From positions 20,337,890 to 20,401,889 of the forward strand of contig NC_035176.2 in NCBI RefSeq assembly GCF_001659605.2: a DNA stretch of 64,000 nt, given 5' to 3'. Source of the stretch: Manihot esculenta (taxonomy: Eukaryota; Streptophyta; Magnoliopsida; Malpighiales; Euphorbiaceae). The notes beneath the pieces were generated by a model that was given only the letters and a program-made list of their open reading frames with translations, was not told the DNA's origin and searched no databases. Positions 55,289 to 64,000 of this stretch are shown one piece after another. The first letter of the stretch is position 1; every line of letters starts with the position of its first letter. The position numbers and the translations under genes were made by a program.

Positions 55289-58200
55289 TCAAAACAAATA
55301 TGGATATTGCTGGAGCATAGACTCCCGCGTCTCCCAGGTGCACTCTTCGAGATTGTGGTGGTTCCATAACACTTTCACCATTGGAATCTCCTTGTTCCTT
55401 AGCTGTCTGATCTGCGTGTCAAGAATCCGCACTGGCTGCTCTATATAGGTGAGATCTGTATGAATCTCCACCTCAGGCTCACTCAGAACCTGATTCGGAT
55501 CTGACACAAACTGTCGTAGCATAGAAACATGAAATACCGGGTGAATCCTCTCCATAGAAGCAGGTAAATCCAGCTTATACGACACATTTCCGATCCTTTG
55601 CAACACCTCAAAGGGTCCAATGTACCGTGGAGCTAATTTACCTTTCTTCCCAAAACGAACCACTCCTTTCATTGGAGACACTTTCAGCAATACCCAATTA
55701 CCCTCTTGAAACTCTAACTGCTTTCTGCGAACGTCTGCATAACTTTTCTGTCTACTCTGAGCTGTTCTGATTCTTTCTCTGATCATGGGCACCATTCTAC
55801 TGGTAATGTCTACTAACTCTGGCCCTGCAAGAGCCTTCTCTCCTACCTCTTCCCAGCAAACAGGTGATCTGCACTTCCTCCCATATAATGCTTCATAAGG
55901 AGCCATCCCAATGCTAGCATGATGACTGTTATTGTAGGCAAACTCCACCAAAGGTAGATGCTGCCTCCAAGAACCGCCAAAGTCTAACACACATAGGTGT
56001 AGCATATCCTCTATGGTCTGGATGGTCCTTTCTGACTGTCCATCAGTCTGTGGGTGGAAAGCAGTACTAAAATCCAACCTCGTGCCCATCGCACTTTGCA
56101 GACTCCGCCAAAAGCGGGAAGTAAACTGAGGTCCTCTGTCTGAAACTATAGACACTGGAACTCCATGTAATCTCACTATCTCATCCAGATAGACCTGTGC
56201 CAACTTATCCACAGAATAGTTACTCCGTACTGGAAGAAAATGAGCAGATTTCGTGAGTCTGTCCACAATCACCCATATCGAGTCTATCCTGTTGGACACT
56301 ACTGGTAAACCCACTACAAAATCCATGGCTATGTTCTCCCATTTCCACTCTGGAATCGGTAATGGGTTAAGCATACCGGCAGGTTTCTGATGTTCTAATT
56401 TCACCCTCTGACAAACCTCACAGGCTGTCTCGAACCGTGCCACTTCTTTCTTCATGGCGGGCCACCAATAGACCCTTTTCAGATCCTGATACATCTTGGT
56501 GGCTCCTGGGTGAACACTATACCTCGCATTATGAGCTTCCCTCATAATGTCTTCCTTCACACTGCCCCTATCTGGTACACAAAGTCGACTCCCATAGCGA
56601 AGGATCCCTTTACTGTCAAATCTAAACTCTGTATTGTTGCCTGACTGAACAGTCCTGGCAATTTTCAGCAATTCAGGGTCCTCATGCTGTCTCTGCGCTA
56701 TCTGCTCCAGAAACACAGGTGTCACTCTCATCTGTGCTATCACCGCACCTGTACCAGACAACTCTAGCTGTAAGCCCTCATCAAAGAGCTTATAAAGCTC
56801 TATCACAACTGGTCTCCGCTCTGCTGCTATATGGGATAAACTGCCTAGTGACTTCCGGCTTAGGGCGTCTGCGACTACATTCGCCTTACCCGGATGATAC
56901 TGGATTTTACAATCATAATCACTGAGCAATTCGACCCACCTTCTCTGCCTCAAATTCAGCTCTCTCTGACTTAAGATGTACTGTAAACTCTTGTGATCAG
57001 TGAAGATCTCGCATTTCACCCCGTAGAGGTAATGCCGCCACATCTTAAGTGCAAAGATAACTGCTGCCATCTCTAGGTCATGGGTAGGGTAATTCAACTC
57101 GTGCTTCTTCAACTGTCTAGAAGCATAAGCGATTACTCTATCACTCTGCATCAATACACAACCCAATCCCACTCGAGATGCATCACAGAACACTGTGAAA
57201 TCCTTATTACTCACAGGCAGAGCTAACACTGGTGCTGTGGTCAATCTCCTCTTGAGCTCCTCAAAGCTCTCTTCACACTGGTCTGACCAGATAAACTTCT
57301 GGTTCTTCTGAGTCAATTTGGTCATAGGAGCTGCTATCTTTGAGAAGTTCTGAACGAACCTCCTGTAGTAACCTGCCAGTCCCAGAAAACTTTTAATCTC
57401 AGTCACTGTCATGGGTCTGGGCCAGTTAGCTACAGCCTCGATCTTCTTGGGGTCTACCTCAATACCCTCTGCTGATACCACATGTCCCAAGAAGGCAATG
57501 CTCCGCAACCAAAACTCACACTTCGAGAACTTGGCATATAAACCATGCTCTCTCAGTGTCTGCAAAACAATCCTCAGATGCTGGGCATGCTCCTCTGCAT
57601 TTCTGGAATACACTAAGATATCATCGATAAACACAATGACAAAGTGATCCAGAAACGCACTGAATACCCTGTTCATGAGATCCATAAATGCTGCAGGGGC
57701 GTTAGTCAACCCGAACGGCATCACTAAGAACTCATAATGCCCATATCTGGTCCGGAAAGCTGTCTTAGGCACATCTGCCTCTCTGACTCTCAACTGATGA
57801 TACCCAGATCTCAGATCTATTTTCGAGAAACAACCTGCTCCAGCTAGCTGGTCAAATAGATCATCAATCCGAGGTAAGGGATACCTATTCTTGATAGTGA
57901 CCTTGTTCAACTGTCTGTAGTCGATACAAAGTCTGAGGGATCCATCCTTCTTTCTGACAAAGAGCACTGGAGCACCCCAAGGTGAGGTACTAGGGCGGAT
58001 GAAACCCTTATCTACCAAGTCCTGCAACTGTTCTTTCAACTCTGTTAACTCAGCTGGCGCCATCCTGTAGGGAGGAATAGAGATAGGTCTAGTACCTGGC
58101 AGTAATTCAATTTCAAACCCTATCTCCCTATCAGGTGGTAGTCCTGGCAAATCGTCTGGGAACACATCGAGAAACTCTCGGACTACTGGTACTGTGGCTG

Positions 58201-60226
58201 GTTCCCTCACCTGACTGTCTAGCTCTCTCACATGAGCTAGAAACCCCTGACAACCCCTCCTAAGCAAACGACGAGCCTGAAGGGCTGAAATCATACCTCT
58301 GGGTGTACCTCTCCTGTCTCCTCTGAAGACACACTCTGACCCATCCTGGTCTCTGAGACTCACTAGCTTCTCTCGACAGTCCAACGTAGCACTATATGTA
58401 GATAACCAATCCATCCCTAGAATGACATCAAAATCTGTCAAGTCTAGAACCACAAGGTCAGCTGGAAGGCATCTACTCTCAATAAACACTGGACTGAAAC
58501 GACAGACTGACACTGCCACTGATGGGTCACATCTAGGTCCACTGACCCAGAGAGGATACTCTAACTCAGAACTGATCAAACCCAACCTCTCTATGGCTCT
58601 CGAAGCAATAAAGGAATGAGAAGCACCGGGGTCCATCAAAGCATACACATCTGAACACCCAATGATGAGATTACCTGACACCACTGTGTTCGACGTGTTA
58701 GCCTCCTCCTGTGTCACTGTGAAAAGCCGTGCTGGGGCTACCGGATTTCCACCTCGGGAACCTGCTGCTGAAGTAGAGGCTACCCCTCTACCTCTGCCTC
58801 TGCCACTAGTCTGAGGCATGACTGGAGCTGCTGGCCGTACAACTGGCTGAACCACACTGCCTGAACTCATCTGCTGGGATGGTACAAAGGTCATCTGCGG
58901 ACAATCTCGAGCAATATGCCCTTCCTGTCCACATCGAAAACAAGCTGTAGATCCCAACCGACAAACTCCTCCATGTGGTTTTTCGCATCGTCTGCAGACT
59001 GGAGCTGTGCCAGAGCTTGAGCCACTACCTATTCCCAGACCTGACTTGACTTTATTCCAGAACCCTTTCCTTGTTCCTCTCGCTCTATCCCATCTTTTAC
59101 TGCCTGTAGAACCTGAACTGGGGGCCTTAGAACCCGAAGCCTGTGCCTTTGACTGTTTCTGAATATTGGCACTAGCTTCCATTTTCCTGGCTGCATCTAT
59201 AATAGAGTGAAAACTCTCCTTTTCTGCTGGAAGGATCAAAGAAGAATACCTGGGATGAAGTCTCATGGTATATCTCCTTGCCTTCTTCTGATCAGTATCA
59301 TAGGCTTGACCCACGTACTGAAGCAGATCCAGAAACTTATCTGTAAATTCATCCACAGTCATCTCATCTGTTTGTCTCAACTGTTCAAACTCAATTATCT
59401 TCATCTCCCTCGAACTATCAGGAAAAGCCCACCCTGCAAACTCATTAGCGAACTCTCCCCATGACATGCTGTCCATTCTAGGCTCCACATAATTCTTAAA
59501 CCATTCTCTGGCTTTCCTGCATTTTATTGTGAAACCTGCCATCTCAATGGCTCTCCTATCATCTGCTCCCAATTCACTGGTGATCATCCTAACTGCTCTG
59601 AGGTAATCAAATGGATCATCTCCCGTATTGTATTTAGGAGCATCCAATTTCAAATACTCCGTCATTTGAACTTTACCTCCAGATGAGCTAGGTTCATGTC
59701 TATCAACAACAGGGGCTACTGGTTCTGGTGGTAGTACTGGTTCATTTGGTTCATTTGGCTCTAGGTGTGCTGCACTTGGATGTATAGGGGAAGATGGATA
59801 CCTCGGATATGGGGGATAGTAGTGAGGATATGGCATATATGGCATGTATGTAGGATATGGGTCAAAACGAGAGTATTCCGACATACCCTCCATCGGATAC
59901 TCTGGCTCCTGAAACAAGGATGGATAGCCATAACCTGAGGCCTGAACACCTCCCAAAGATTCTCCCATACCTTCCTCAAAACTGCCTATACCCATGCTAT
60001 CATCTCTAGACTGATCAATCTCCATAGCTTCCCTTCTCTCCTCTGATCTTCCTCCCCTCACTGTTCCTCTTCTGCTCTCGTCTACAGACCTTCTAGGGTC
60101 TATCGACGTACCTTCCCTGCTAGATCTCTGAGACCTTGCCCTTGGCAATGCAGGAGGACGAGCAGCTGGTCTCTCACTCTCTGGTGGGACTCCAGTCAAT
60201 CGAGCTGATCGACGAGTTCCTCGCAT
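55289..60226 (-). CDS. gag-pol: Element F Gag-Pol polyprotein (gag, protease, RT, RNase H, integrase, chromodomain)
   Basis: 1645 codons from [10 protein letters not shown], the start shared with E; the frame is open 27 codons further upstream, to 60307, but that stretch shows no convincing match in E. Approximate residues: gag domain 170-330; zinc knuckle [14 protein letters not shown] 428-441; protease DPGASHSFI near 531; reverse transcriptase with CIDYRQLNK and FIDDILVYS near 865; RNase H FCDASRVG near 1010, FTDHKS near 1075 and VADALSR; integrase zinc region ending CEVCQRVK, then D,D35E residues in MDFVVG (about 1300), SDRGPQF (about 1359) and GQSERTIQ (about 1399). The C-terminus (about 1590-1645) is a chromodomain-like segment thought to guide insertion to particular chromatin. 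No stop or frameshift; catalytic residues lost in E are present here. Confidence 0.95.
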   Translation of the reverse strand: MRGTRRSARLTGVPPESERPAARPPALPRARSQRSSREGTSIDPRRSVDESRRGTVRGGRSEERREAMEIDQSRDDSMGIGSFEEGMGESLGGVQASGYGYPSLFQEPEYPMEGMSEYSRFDPYPTYMPYMPYPHYYPPYPRYPSSPIHPSAAHLEPNEPNEPVLPPEPVAPVVDRHEPSSSGGKVQMTEYLKLDAPKYNTGDDPFDYLRAVRMITSELGADDRRAIEMAGFTIKCRKAREWFKNYVEPRMDSMSWGEFANEFAGWAFPDSSREMKIIEFEQLRQTDEMTVDEFTDKFLDLLQYVGQAYDTDQKKARRYTMRLHPRYSSLILPAEKESFHSIIDAARKMEASANIQKQSKAQASGSKAPSSGSTGSKRWDRARGTRKGFWNKVKSGLGIGSGSSSGTAPVCRRCEKPHGGVCRLGSTACFRCGQEGHIARDCPQMTFVPSQQMSSGSVVQPVVRPAAPVMPQTSGRGRGRGVASTSAAGSRGGNPVAPARLFTVTQEEANTSNTVVSGNLIIGCSDVYALMDPGASHSFIASRAIERLGLISSELEYPLWVSGPRCDPSVAVSVCRFSPVFIESRCLPADLVVLDLTDFDVILGMDWLSTYSATLDCREKLVSLRDQDGSECVFRGDRRGTPRGMISALQARRLLRRGCQGFLAHVRELDSQVREPATVPVVREFLDVFPDDLPGLPPDREIGFEIELLPGTRPISIPPYRMAPAELTELKEQLQDLVDKGFIRPSTSPWGAPVLFVRKKDGSLRLCIDYRQLNKVTIKNRYPLPRIDDLFDQLAGAGCFSKIDLRSGYHQLRVREADVPKTAFRTRYGHYEFLVMPFGLTNAPAAFMDLMNRVFSAFLDHFVIVFIDDILVYSRNAEEHAQHLRIVLQTLREHGLYAKFSKCEFWLRSIAFLGHVVSAEGIEVDPKKIEAVANWPRPMTVTEIKSFLGLAGYYRRFVQNFSKIAAPMTKLTQKNQKFIWSDQCEESFEELKRRLTTAPVLALPVSNKDFTVFCDASRVGLGCVLMQSDRVIAYASRQLKKHELNYPTHDLEMAAVIFALKMWRHYLYGVKCEIFTDHKSLQYILSQRELNLRQRRWVELLSDYDCKIQYHPGKANVVADALSRKSLGSLSHIAAERRPVVIELYKLFDEGLQLELSGTGAVIAQMRVTPVFLEQIAQRQHEDPELLKIARTVQSGNNTEFRFDSKGILRYGSRLCVPDRGSVKEDIMREAHNARYSVHPGATKMYQDLKRVYWWPAMKKEVARFETACEVCQRVKLEHQKPAGMLNPLPIPEWKWENIAMDFVVGLPVVSNRIDSIWVIVDRLTKSAHFLPVRSNYSVDKLAQVYLDEIVRLHGVPVSIVSDRGPQFTSRFWRSLQSAMGTRLDFSTAFHPQTDGQSERTIQTIEDMLHLCVLDFGGSWRQHLPLVEFAYNNSHHASIGMAPYEALYGRKCRSPVCWEEVGEKALAGPELVDITSRMVPMIRERIRTAQSRQKSYADVRRKQLEFQEGNWVLLKVSPMKGVVRFGKKGKLAPRYIGPFEVLQRIGNVSYKLDLPASMERIHPVFHVSMLRQFVSDPNQVLSEPEVEIHTDLTYIEQPVRILDTQIRQLRNKEIPMVKVLWNHHNLEECTWETRESMLQQYPYLF

Positions 60227-60439
60227 CTTTCCTCTGGAAACACAACATATAACATACCACTTTAGCACATAACTATCACATATCACATAACAATCATACA
60301 CATACAATACTCATGGCATATCATAGCAGATAGGACTCAAGACCCTATCCTAGTGGACATGATTTCCTATTGTGCTTGACCACTTCTAACCTGTCTGAGC
60401 CCAACACTGTCTCTATCGGTCCGATCATGTGAACCTAGG

Positions 60440-60451
60440 GCTCTGATACCA
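60440..60451 (-). promoter_or_regulatory. Primer binding site (initiator tRNA-Met), element F
   Basis: Minus strand TGGTATCAGAGC, an exact 12-nt complement of the initiator tRNA-Met 3' end, three bases from the 5' LTR. Confidence 0.9.
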
Positions 60452-60454
60452 ATC

Positions 60455-62534
60455 TGTAACGACCCCAAAAAGGACCGTCACCGGCGCTAGGATTCAGGTC
60501 GGCTTAAGGCCGCCAGAACCCGTAGCAAGCCTGCTATACTCTCTGTGTACCTGTCACACTCATACATGATCATACATTTTATGTGAAAATAAAACTCTTT
60601 TCTGAACCAAGGCTTAACCTGTGCATGCACTATCTCTGTACTCTGTACTCCTGTACTCTGTACTCTGTATCCCTGACTAGAGCTTGCTCTAGATGGGTTA
60701 ACTCATACCTGTTAAGCCTGGTTTTCACATACAGAAAAACATATATACAGATACAGATCATGTACAAAACATATACATCACTAGGTCAAGCAACAACTAT
60801 TACATCTCTTTAATATTACATGTCCACTCTAAGCTATTACAGATCTCTTTACTCTTCCTGTACTCTGCTGGACTGTCCCTGTACACTGTACACTGAACCT
60901 GCAAAACTGGGGTTAAGGGAGTGGGATGAGCTCTATAGCCCAGTGAGTAGAACAGTAAAACATCTCAGTAAAATATGATCTCATGGAATGCACCATATCA
61001 CAGACAAGCCACATCAAGAGTAAACCTGTCACCACATAGTCCCAGTAACTCTGTGCCAGGGCGTAGAATCGAGCACCTGGTCTTCCTGTCATATATGTAT
61101 ATGTGTATATAACACCTGTAAACTTACCATTGCCAGGGCGTAGTCAAAGGCTCCTGGACTTTGCTATATACCTGCCAGGGCGTAGTCAAAGGCTCCTGGT
61201 CTTTGCTATACGTGCCAGGGCGTAGTCAAAGGCTCCTGGTCTTCCTGTCTGTGACTATGGGATCATTCAGCATTTACCCACATCAACAAATAACAATGCA
61301 ATGCAACATATTCGTGGATACTAATGCAATCAACTTATGGCATAATCATGATGCATGAGATATGCTAAAACATGTCTTTGATCAAGTCAAAAAGCATTAA
61401 GTTTAGTTCCACTCACCTCTGGCTATCTGAACTGACTGACTCTGCAGGCTCTGAAAACTCTGGAGCAGTACTCACTGCTGCTCTCTCTGGTTCCTCTGCT
61501 CTGTGCCTACACAGATAGACTCAAATGAGGGACCAAACATATTCGGACATACCGCTAAACATCTCCCCTTAAAACCCCTTAAAACACCTTAGACCAAACA
61601 TAAAAAACATGCAAAGGAAGGCTGGACAGGGCACTTTCGGGGGCACCTTCGGCGGCCGAATGTCCCTTCCAGAGACGAAAGTCAGGCATGTTCGGCGGCC
61701 TAACTTGGACTTTCGGGGGCCGAACCTGAGTTCATCCAGAACTCAGTTTCGTGCACAAGGACGCCTGCCAATCCCTCCATCACCTGCTCAGACCTCAACA
61801 CATGCATTTAACCCTTCTAAAACATGCATAAACACTTCAATAAGCATAAAGGAGCTTCAAATAAATTAAACTCCAACAAACAACACACAACAACCATACA
61901 CAAAGCATAGGATCCATACACCCTAATATGGACAACTTATGCATACTCAAGCACAACTCCCCTTTCCCATCATCAAACTCATTTAAAACATAATAAAAAC
62001 AAAGGATTCACTCTTACCCTTTGAAGAACAAAGGCTGGCGTGACCCCAAACTTGAAGAAATGAAGATTCAAGCTTCACAAGTTCTCAAACTCCACCATAA
62101 ACTTATTTTTCTTTGAAAGATTTGATTAGAAACTCAAGAAAATCACCAAGGGGAAACATGTGCTTGTTCCTGACCCAAAGGAGAGCTTAAGCACCTCCAT
62201 AGTCGGTCATATCCACTTAAAAAAAGTGAACCACCGCTTCACGTTCGGTGGCCAAAGCTACATGTAACACCTCATCACGTTCGGGGGCCGAACATTGAGT
62301 TTAGGGGGCCGAACATGAGCTACTTTAGGCGGCCGAACTTACACTTTAGGGGGCCGAAAGTGGCAAAACTTTCCTTAGCCTTGTTTCTTCAAACCTTATT
62401 CCTTTGCTAAAACAAAAGCTTAAAACAGCTAAAAACATTTTAGAAAACCTCCACTCTCCCTTCAGGGATGCTCTGACATCCTCGATTCCACCGAACGATA
62501 GGAATTCTGATGTCTGAACATGCCGGGTATTACA
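60455..62534 (-). repeat. Element F 5' LTR
   Basis: 2080 bp, apparently identical to 53131-55210. The frames inside it (60583-60813, 61161-61358, 61609-61869) are the same in both LTRs and are LTR sequence, not genes. Confidence 0.96.
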
Positions 62535-62539
62535 CAATT

Positions 62540-63050
62540 GTTGTTGAAAAATCTTGTCATTTCCATACTCGCATCAGGAAGGGTTGTATTTTTATAGAGA
62601 AGCCACAATCCCCTATATTCCTCGAGTTTCCATGTGGACTTCTATAGTGCTAGTATAACACTCATCCATTTTCTTGTATAGCAAGCGACATGATCGTTTA
62701 ATCACTAATGGATTAGTGTTGTAGCAGTGCGAAAGGAGTTTAGTCTCCTTTATGTCATGGGTTTGATCTTGGCCAACTAATTTATTTTCAATTTTTTATT
62801 TTCTTATTACTTAACTGATAAAAAAATATGACATGGTAATATATATTAAAATTTTAAAATATTTTAAAATTTTATTATTATTATTACTACTATTGTTATT
62901 TATAACTTTAAATATTAATATTTGTTAACTCAAATTTTAGTTATAAAACTTTTAATTAATTATATAAGGGGTATCTGGTCTAAATTCGATGTGATATAAT
63001 AATGAGTTCAATAATCATTTGATCAATGTGCAAAATTTAATTAACATATA
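62540..63050. other. Spacer after element F, with possible tRNA-like promoter boxes
   Basis: No gene is seen. Around 62722-62775, TAGCAGTGCG and GGGTTTGATC, about 30 bp apart, loosely resemble the A and B boxes of a tRNA-derived SINE. The rest is AT-rich. Confidence 0.35.
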
Positions 63051-63059
63051 CATATATAA

Positions 63060-63991
63060 GGATAAATTATACTTTAGTCTCTGAGTTTTAACAGAATAAA
63101 CGAATCAATCCCTTTATTTTTAAAATCGAATACTTAAATTCCTATATAATCATTCCATCCAAATTGGAGGTCCTTTCATATATAATTCCATTAGTCAACT
63201 GGTCAAAGGGAGAATAAATATTTCAAATGCCTAAAATACCCTCATGAACACTTAAATTCTTTTTAATATAGGTGAGAATTTTATATTGCATAAAATACAC
63301 TTTGAACCTTAAGTTTTAGTGTAATCGACAGATCAATCCTTTTATTTTTAAAACTAAATCTTTAAATCTCTCTATATTTAATCTATCTAAAATTACAGTT
63401 ATTTCATCCATTATAAACATTAGTTCGAAACTAGTTAATGGTCAAACTTCTTTTAAAAGTACAATTTCTCCCTAAAATACTCTTTATAAAAGTTTACAAT
63501 CTACTTAAAGGTTACTTGGTACCACTTAAAAATAGTTAAAATTGTAAGTATTCTCTGAAAGTTTTGAAGTTATAAGTATTGAAGTGTTTTAATAAATAGA
63601 AATTAAAGAACAAAAGTGTTAAAAATTTGTTAAATGAGATATTATAGACAAAAGTTAATAGACTTAAATGTTTTTTCAAATAAAAAATAAATAAGCAAAA
63701 TGTTTAAATTATAGTAAATGAGGACGAACTGATTATAAAGGGATTTAAGTGTACATTTTTAAAAATATAAGGATTAATCTATTAATTATGCTAAAACTCA
63801 AGAACTCGAGTGTATTTTATCCATTTAAAAAGGATAATAAAGATATTTCTACACTTTTAACGATTAAAATGGATGGAGGGACCTCTAATTTGGATGAACT
63901 GATTATAGAGAGATTTAAGTATTCTGTTTTAAAAATATAGGAATCGATTCGCTAATTATACTAAAACTCAGATACTAAATATAATTTATCC
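63060..63991. mobile_element. Foldback element with 9-bp target duplication, containing a related inner copy
   Basis: The left end GGATAAATTATACTTTAG and the reversed right end GGATAAATTATATTTAG match and continue through CTGAGTTTTA, CGAATC, TTTTTAAAA and AATACTTAAAT. Flanks CATATATAA (63051-63059) and TATATATAA (63992-64000) match at 8 of 9. An inner pair (63291 onward, GCATAAAATACAC type; reversed right end near 63819, GGATAAAATACAC) suggests a second copy of the same family inside. No transposase; the 63-codon frame at 63749 lies within the arms. Confidence 0.7.
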
Positions 63992-64000
63992 TATATATAA

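Larger units (their letters stand above)
53131..62534 (-). mobile_element. Element F: intact young Tekay-type chromovirus (Ty3/Gypsy)
   Basis: 9404 bp, with LTRs 53131-55210 and 60455-62534 (2080 bp each) that I could not tell apart by eye. A 5-bp duplication CAATT lies at 53126-53130 and 62535-62539. Perfect 12-nt initiator tRNA-Met primer site, purine tract, and one uninterrupted gag-pol frame with chromodomain. It inserted into degraded G-type sequence. Every structural requirement of an autonomous element that can be read from sequence is present. Confidence 0.97.

Noticed and set aside
63749..63940. 63-codon frame near the window end
   Set aside because: It sits in the arms of a foldback element and has no recognisable feature.

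Overview
This window is a repeat-filled intergenic block from a flowering plant nuclear genome, most likely a eudicot. The evidence is plant-type Ty3/Gypsy (Athila-type and Tekay-type chromovirus) and Ty1/Copia elements, plant-style Mutator-like foldback elements, AT-rich spacer, and no sign of bacterial gene organisation. I cannot name the species. I found no convincing host gene, tRNA, rRNA or CRISPR array; nearly everything supportable is mobile DNA.

Layout. 1-4156: tail of an old chromovirus LTR, then AT-rich DNA with two or three foldback (long inverted repeat) elements. 4157-25643: Athila-type element A (+), LTRs about 1.57 kb, target duplication ATTGC. A is split by two insertions: the younger Athila-type element B (+, 6391-18210, target duplication TATGG, LTRs differing at about 4 of 1446 positions) inside A's gag, and an inverted solo LTR (C, 22435-24008). 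25649-33160: AT-rich spacer with remnants of a small non-autonomous LTR element (G, 29376-31456) and a foldback element nested inside another. 33164-35300: truncated Copia remnant H. 35484-51910: element D (-), same family as A, its gag split by chromovirus E (+, 40435-50267, target duplication GGTAG). 51911-53130: rearranged G-type pieces. 53131-62534: chromovirus F (-), same family as E, with apparently identical LTRs, target duplication CAATT and one uninterrupted gag-pol frame. 63060-63991: another nested foldback element with a 9-bp target duplication that ends at the window edge.

How the parts relate. F is the only element that looks fully competent. B has complete Athila domains plus a third ORF in the env position, but two in-frame stops in gag-pol. 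A and D both lack reverse transcriptase and RNase H, so they look like a pol-defective branch that could only have moved with help from a partner sharing their tRNA-Asp primer site and polypurine tract, such as a B-type element. E carries one frameshift, five stops and changed catalytic or zinc-binding residues.

Most interesting signals. (1) A structured module upstream of the 3' LTR of all three Athila elements, tandemly duplicated in B, in which two base pairs of a proposed stem change on both sides between copies. (2) An 18-nt micro-palindrome that has spread through nearly every compartment of B, coding and non-coding. (3) A repeated composite of AGGA-loop hairpin plus purine tract, present twice in each Athila element. 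(4) Family-specific micro-palindromes in the A/C/D and E/F LTRs.
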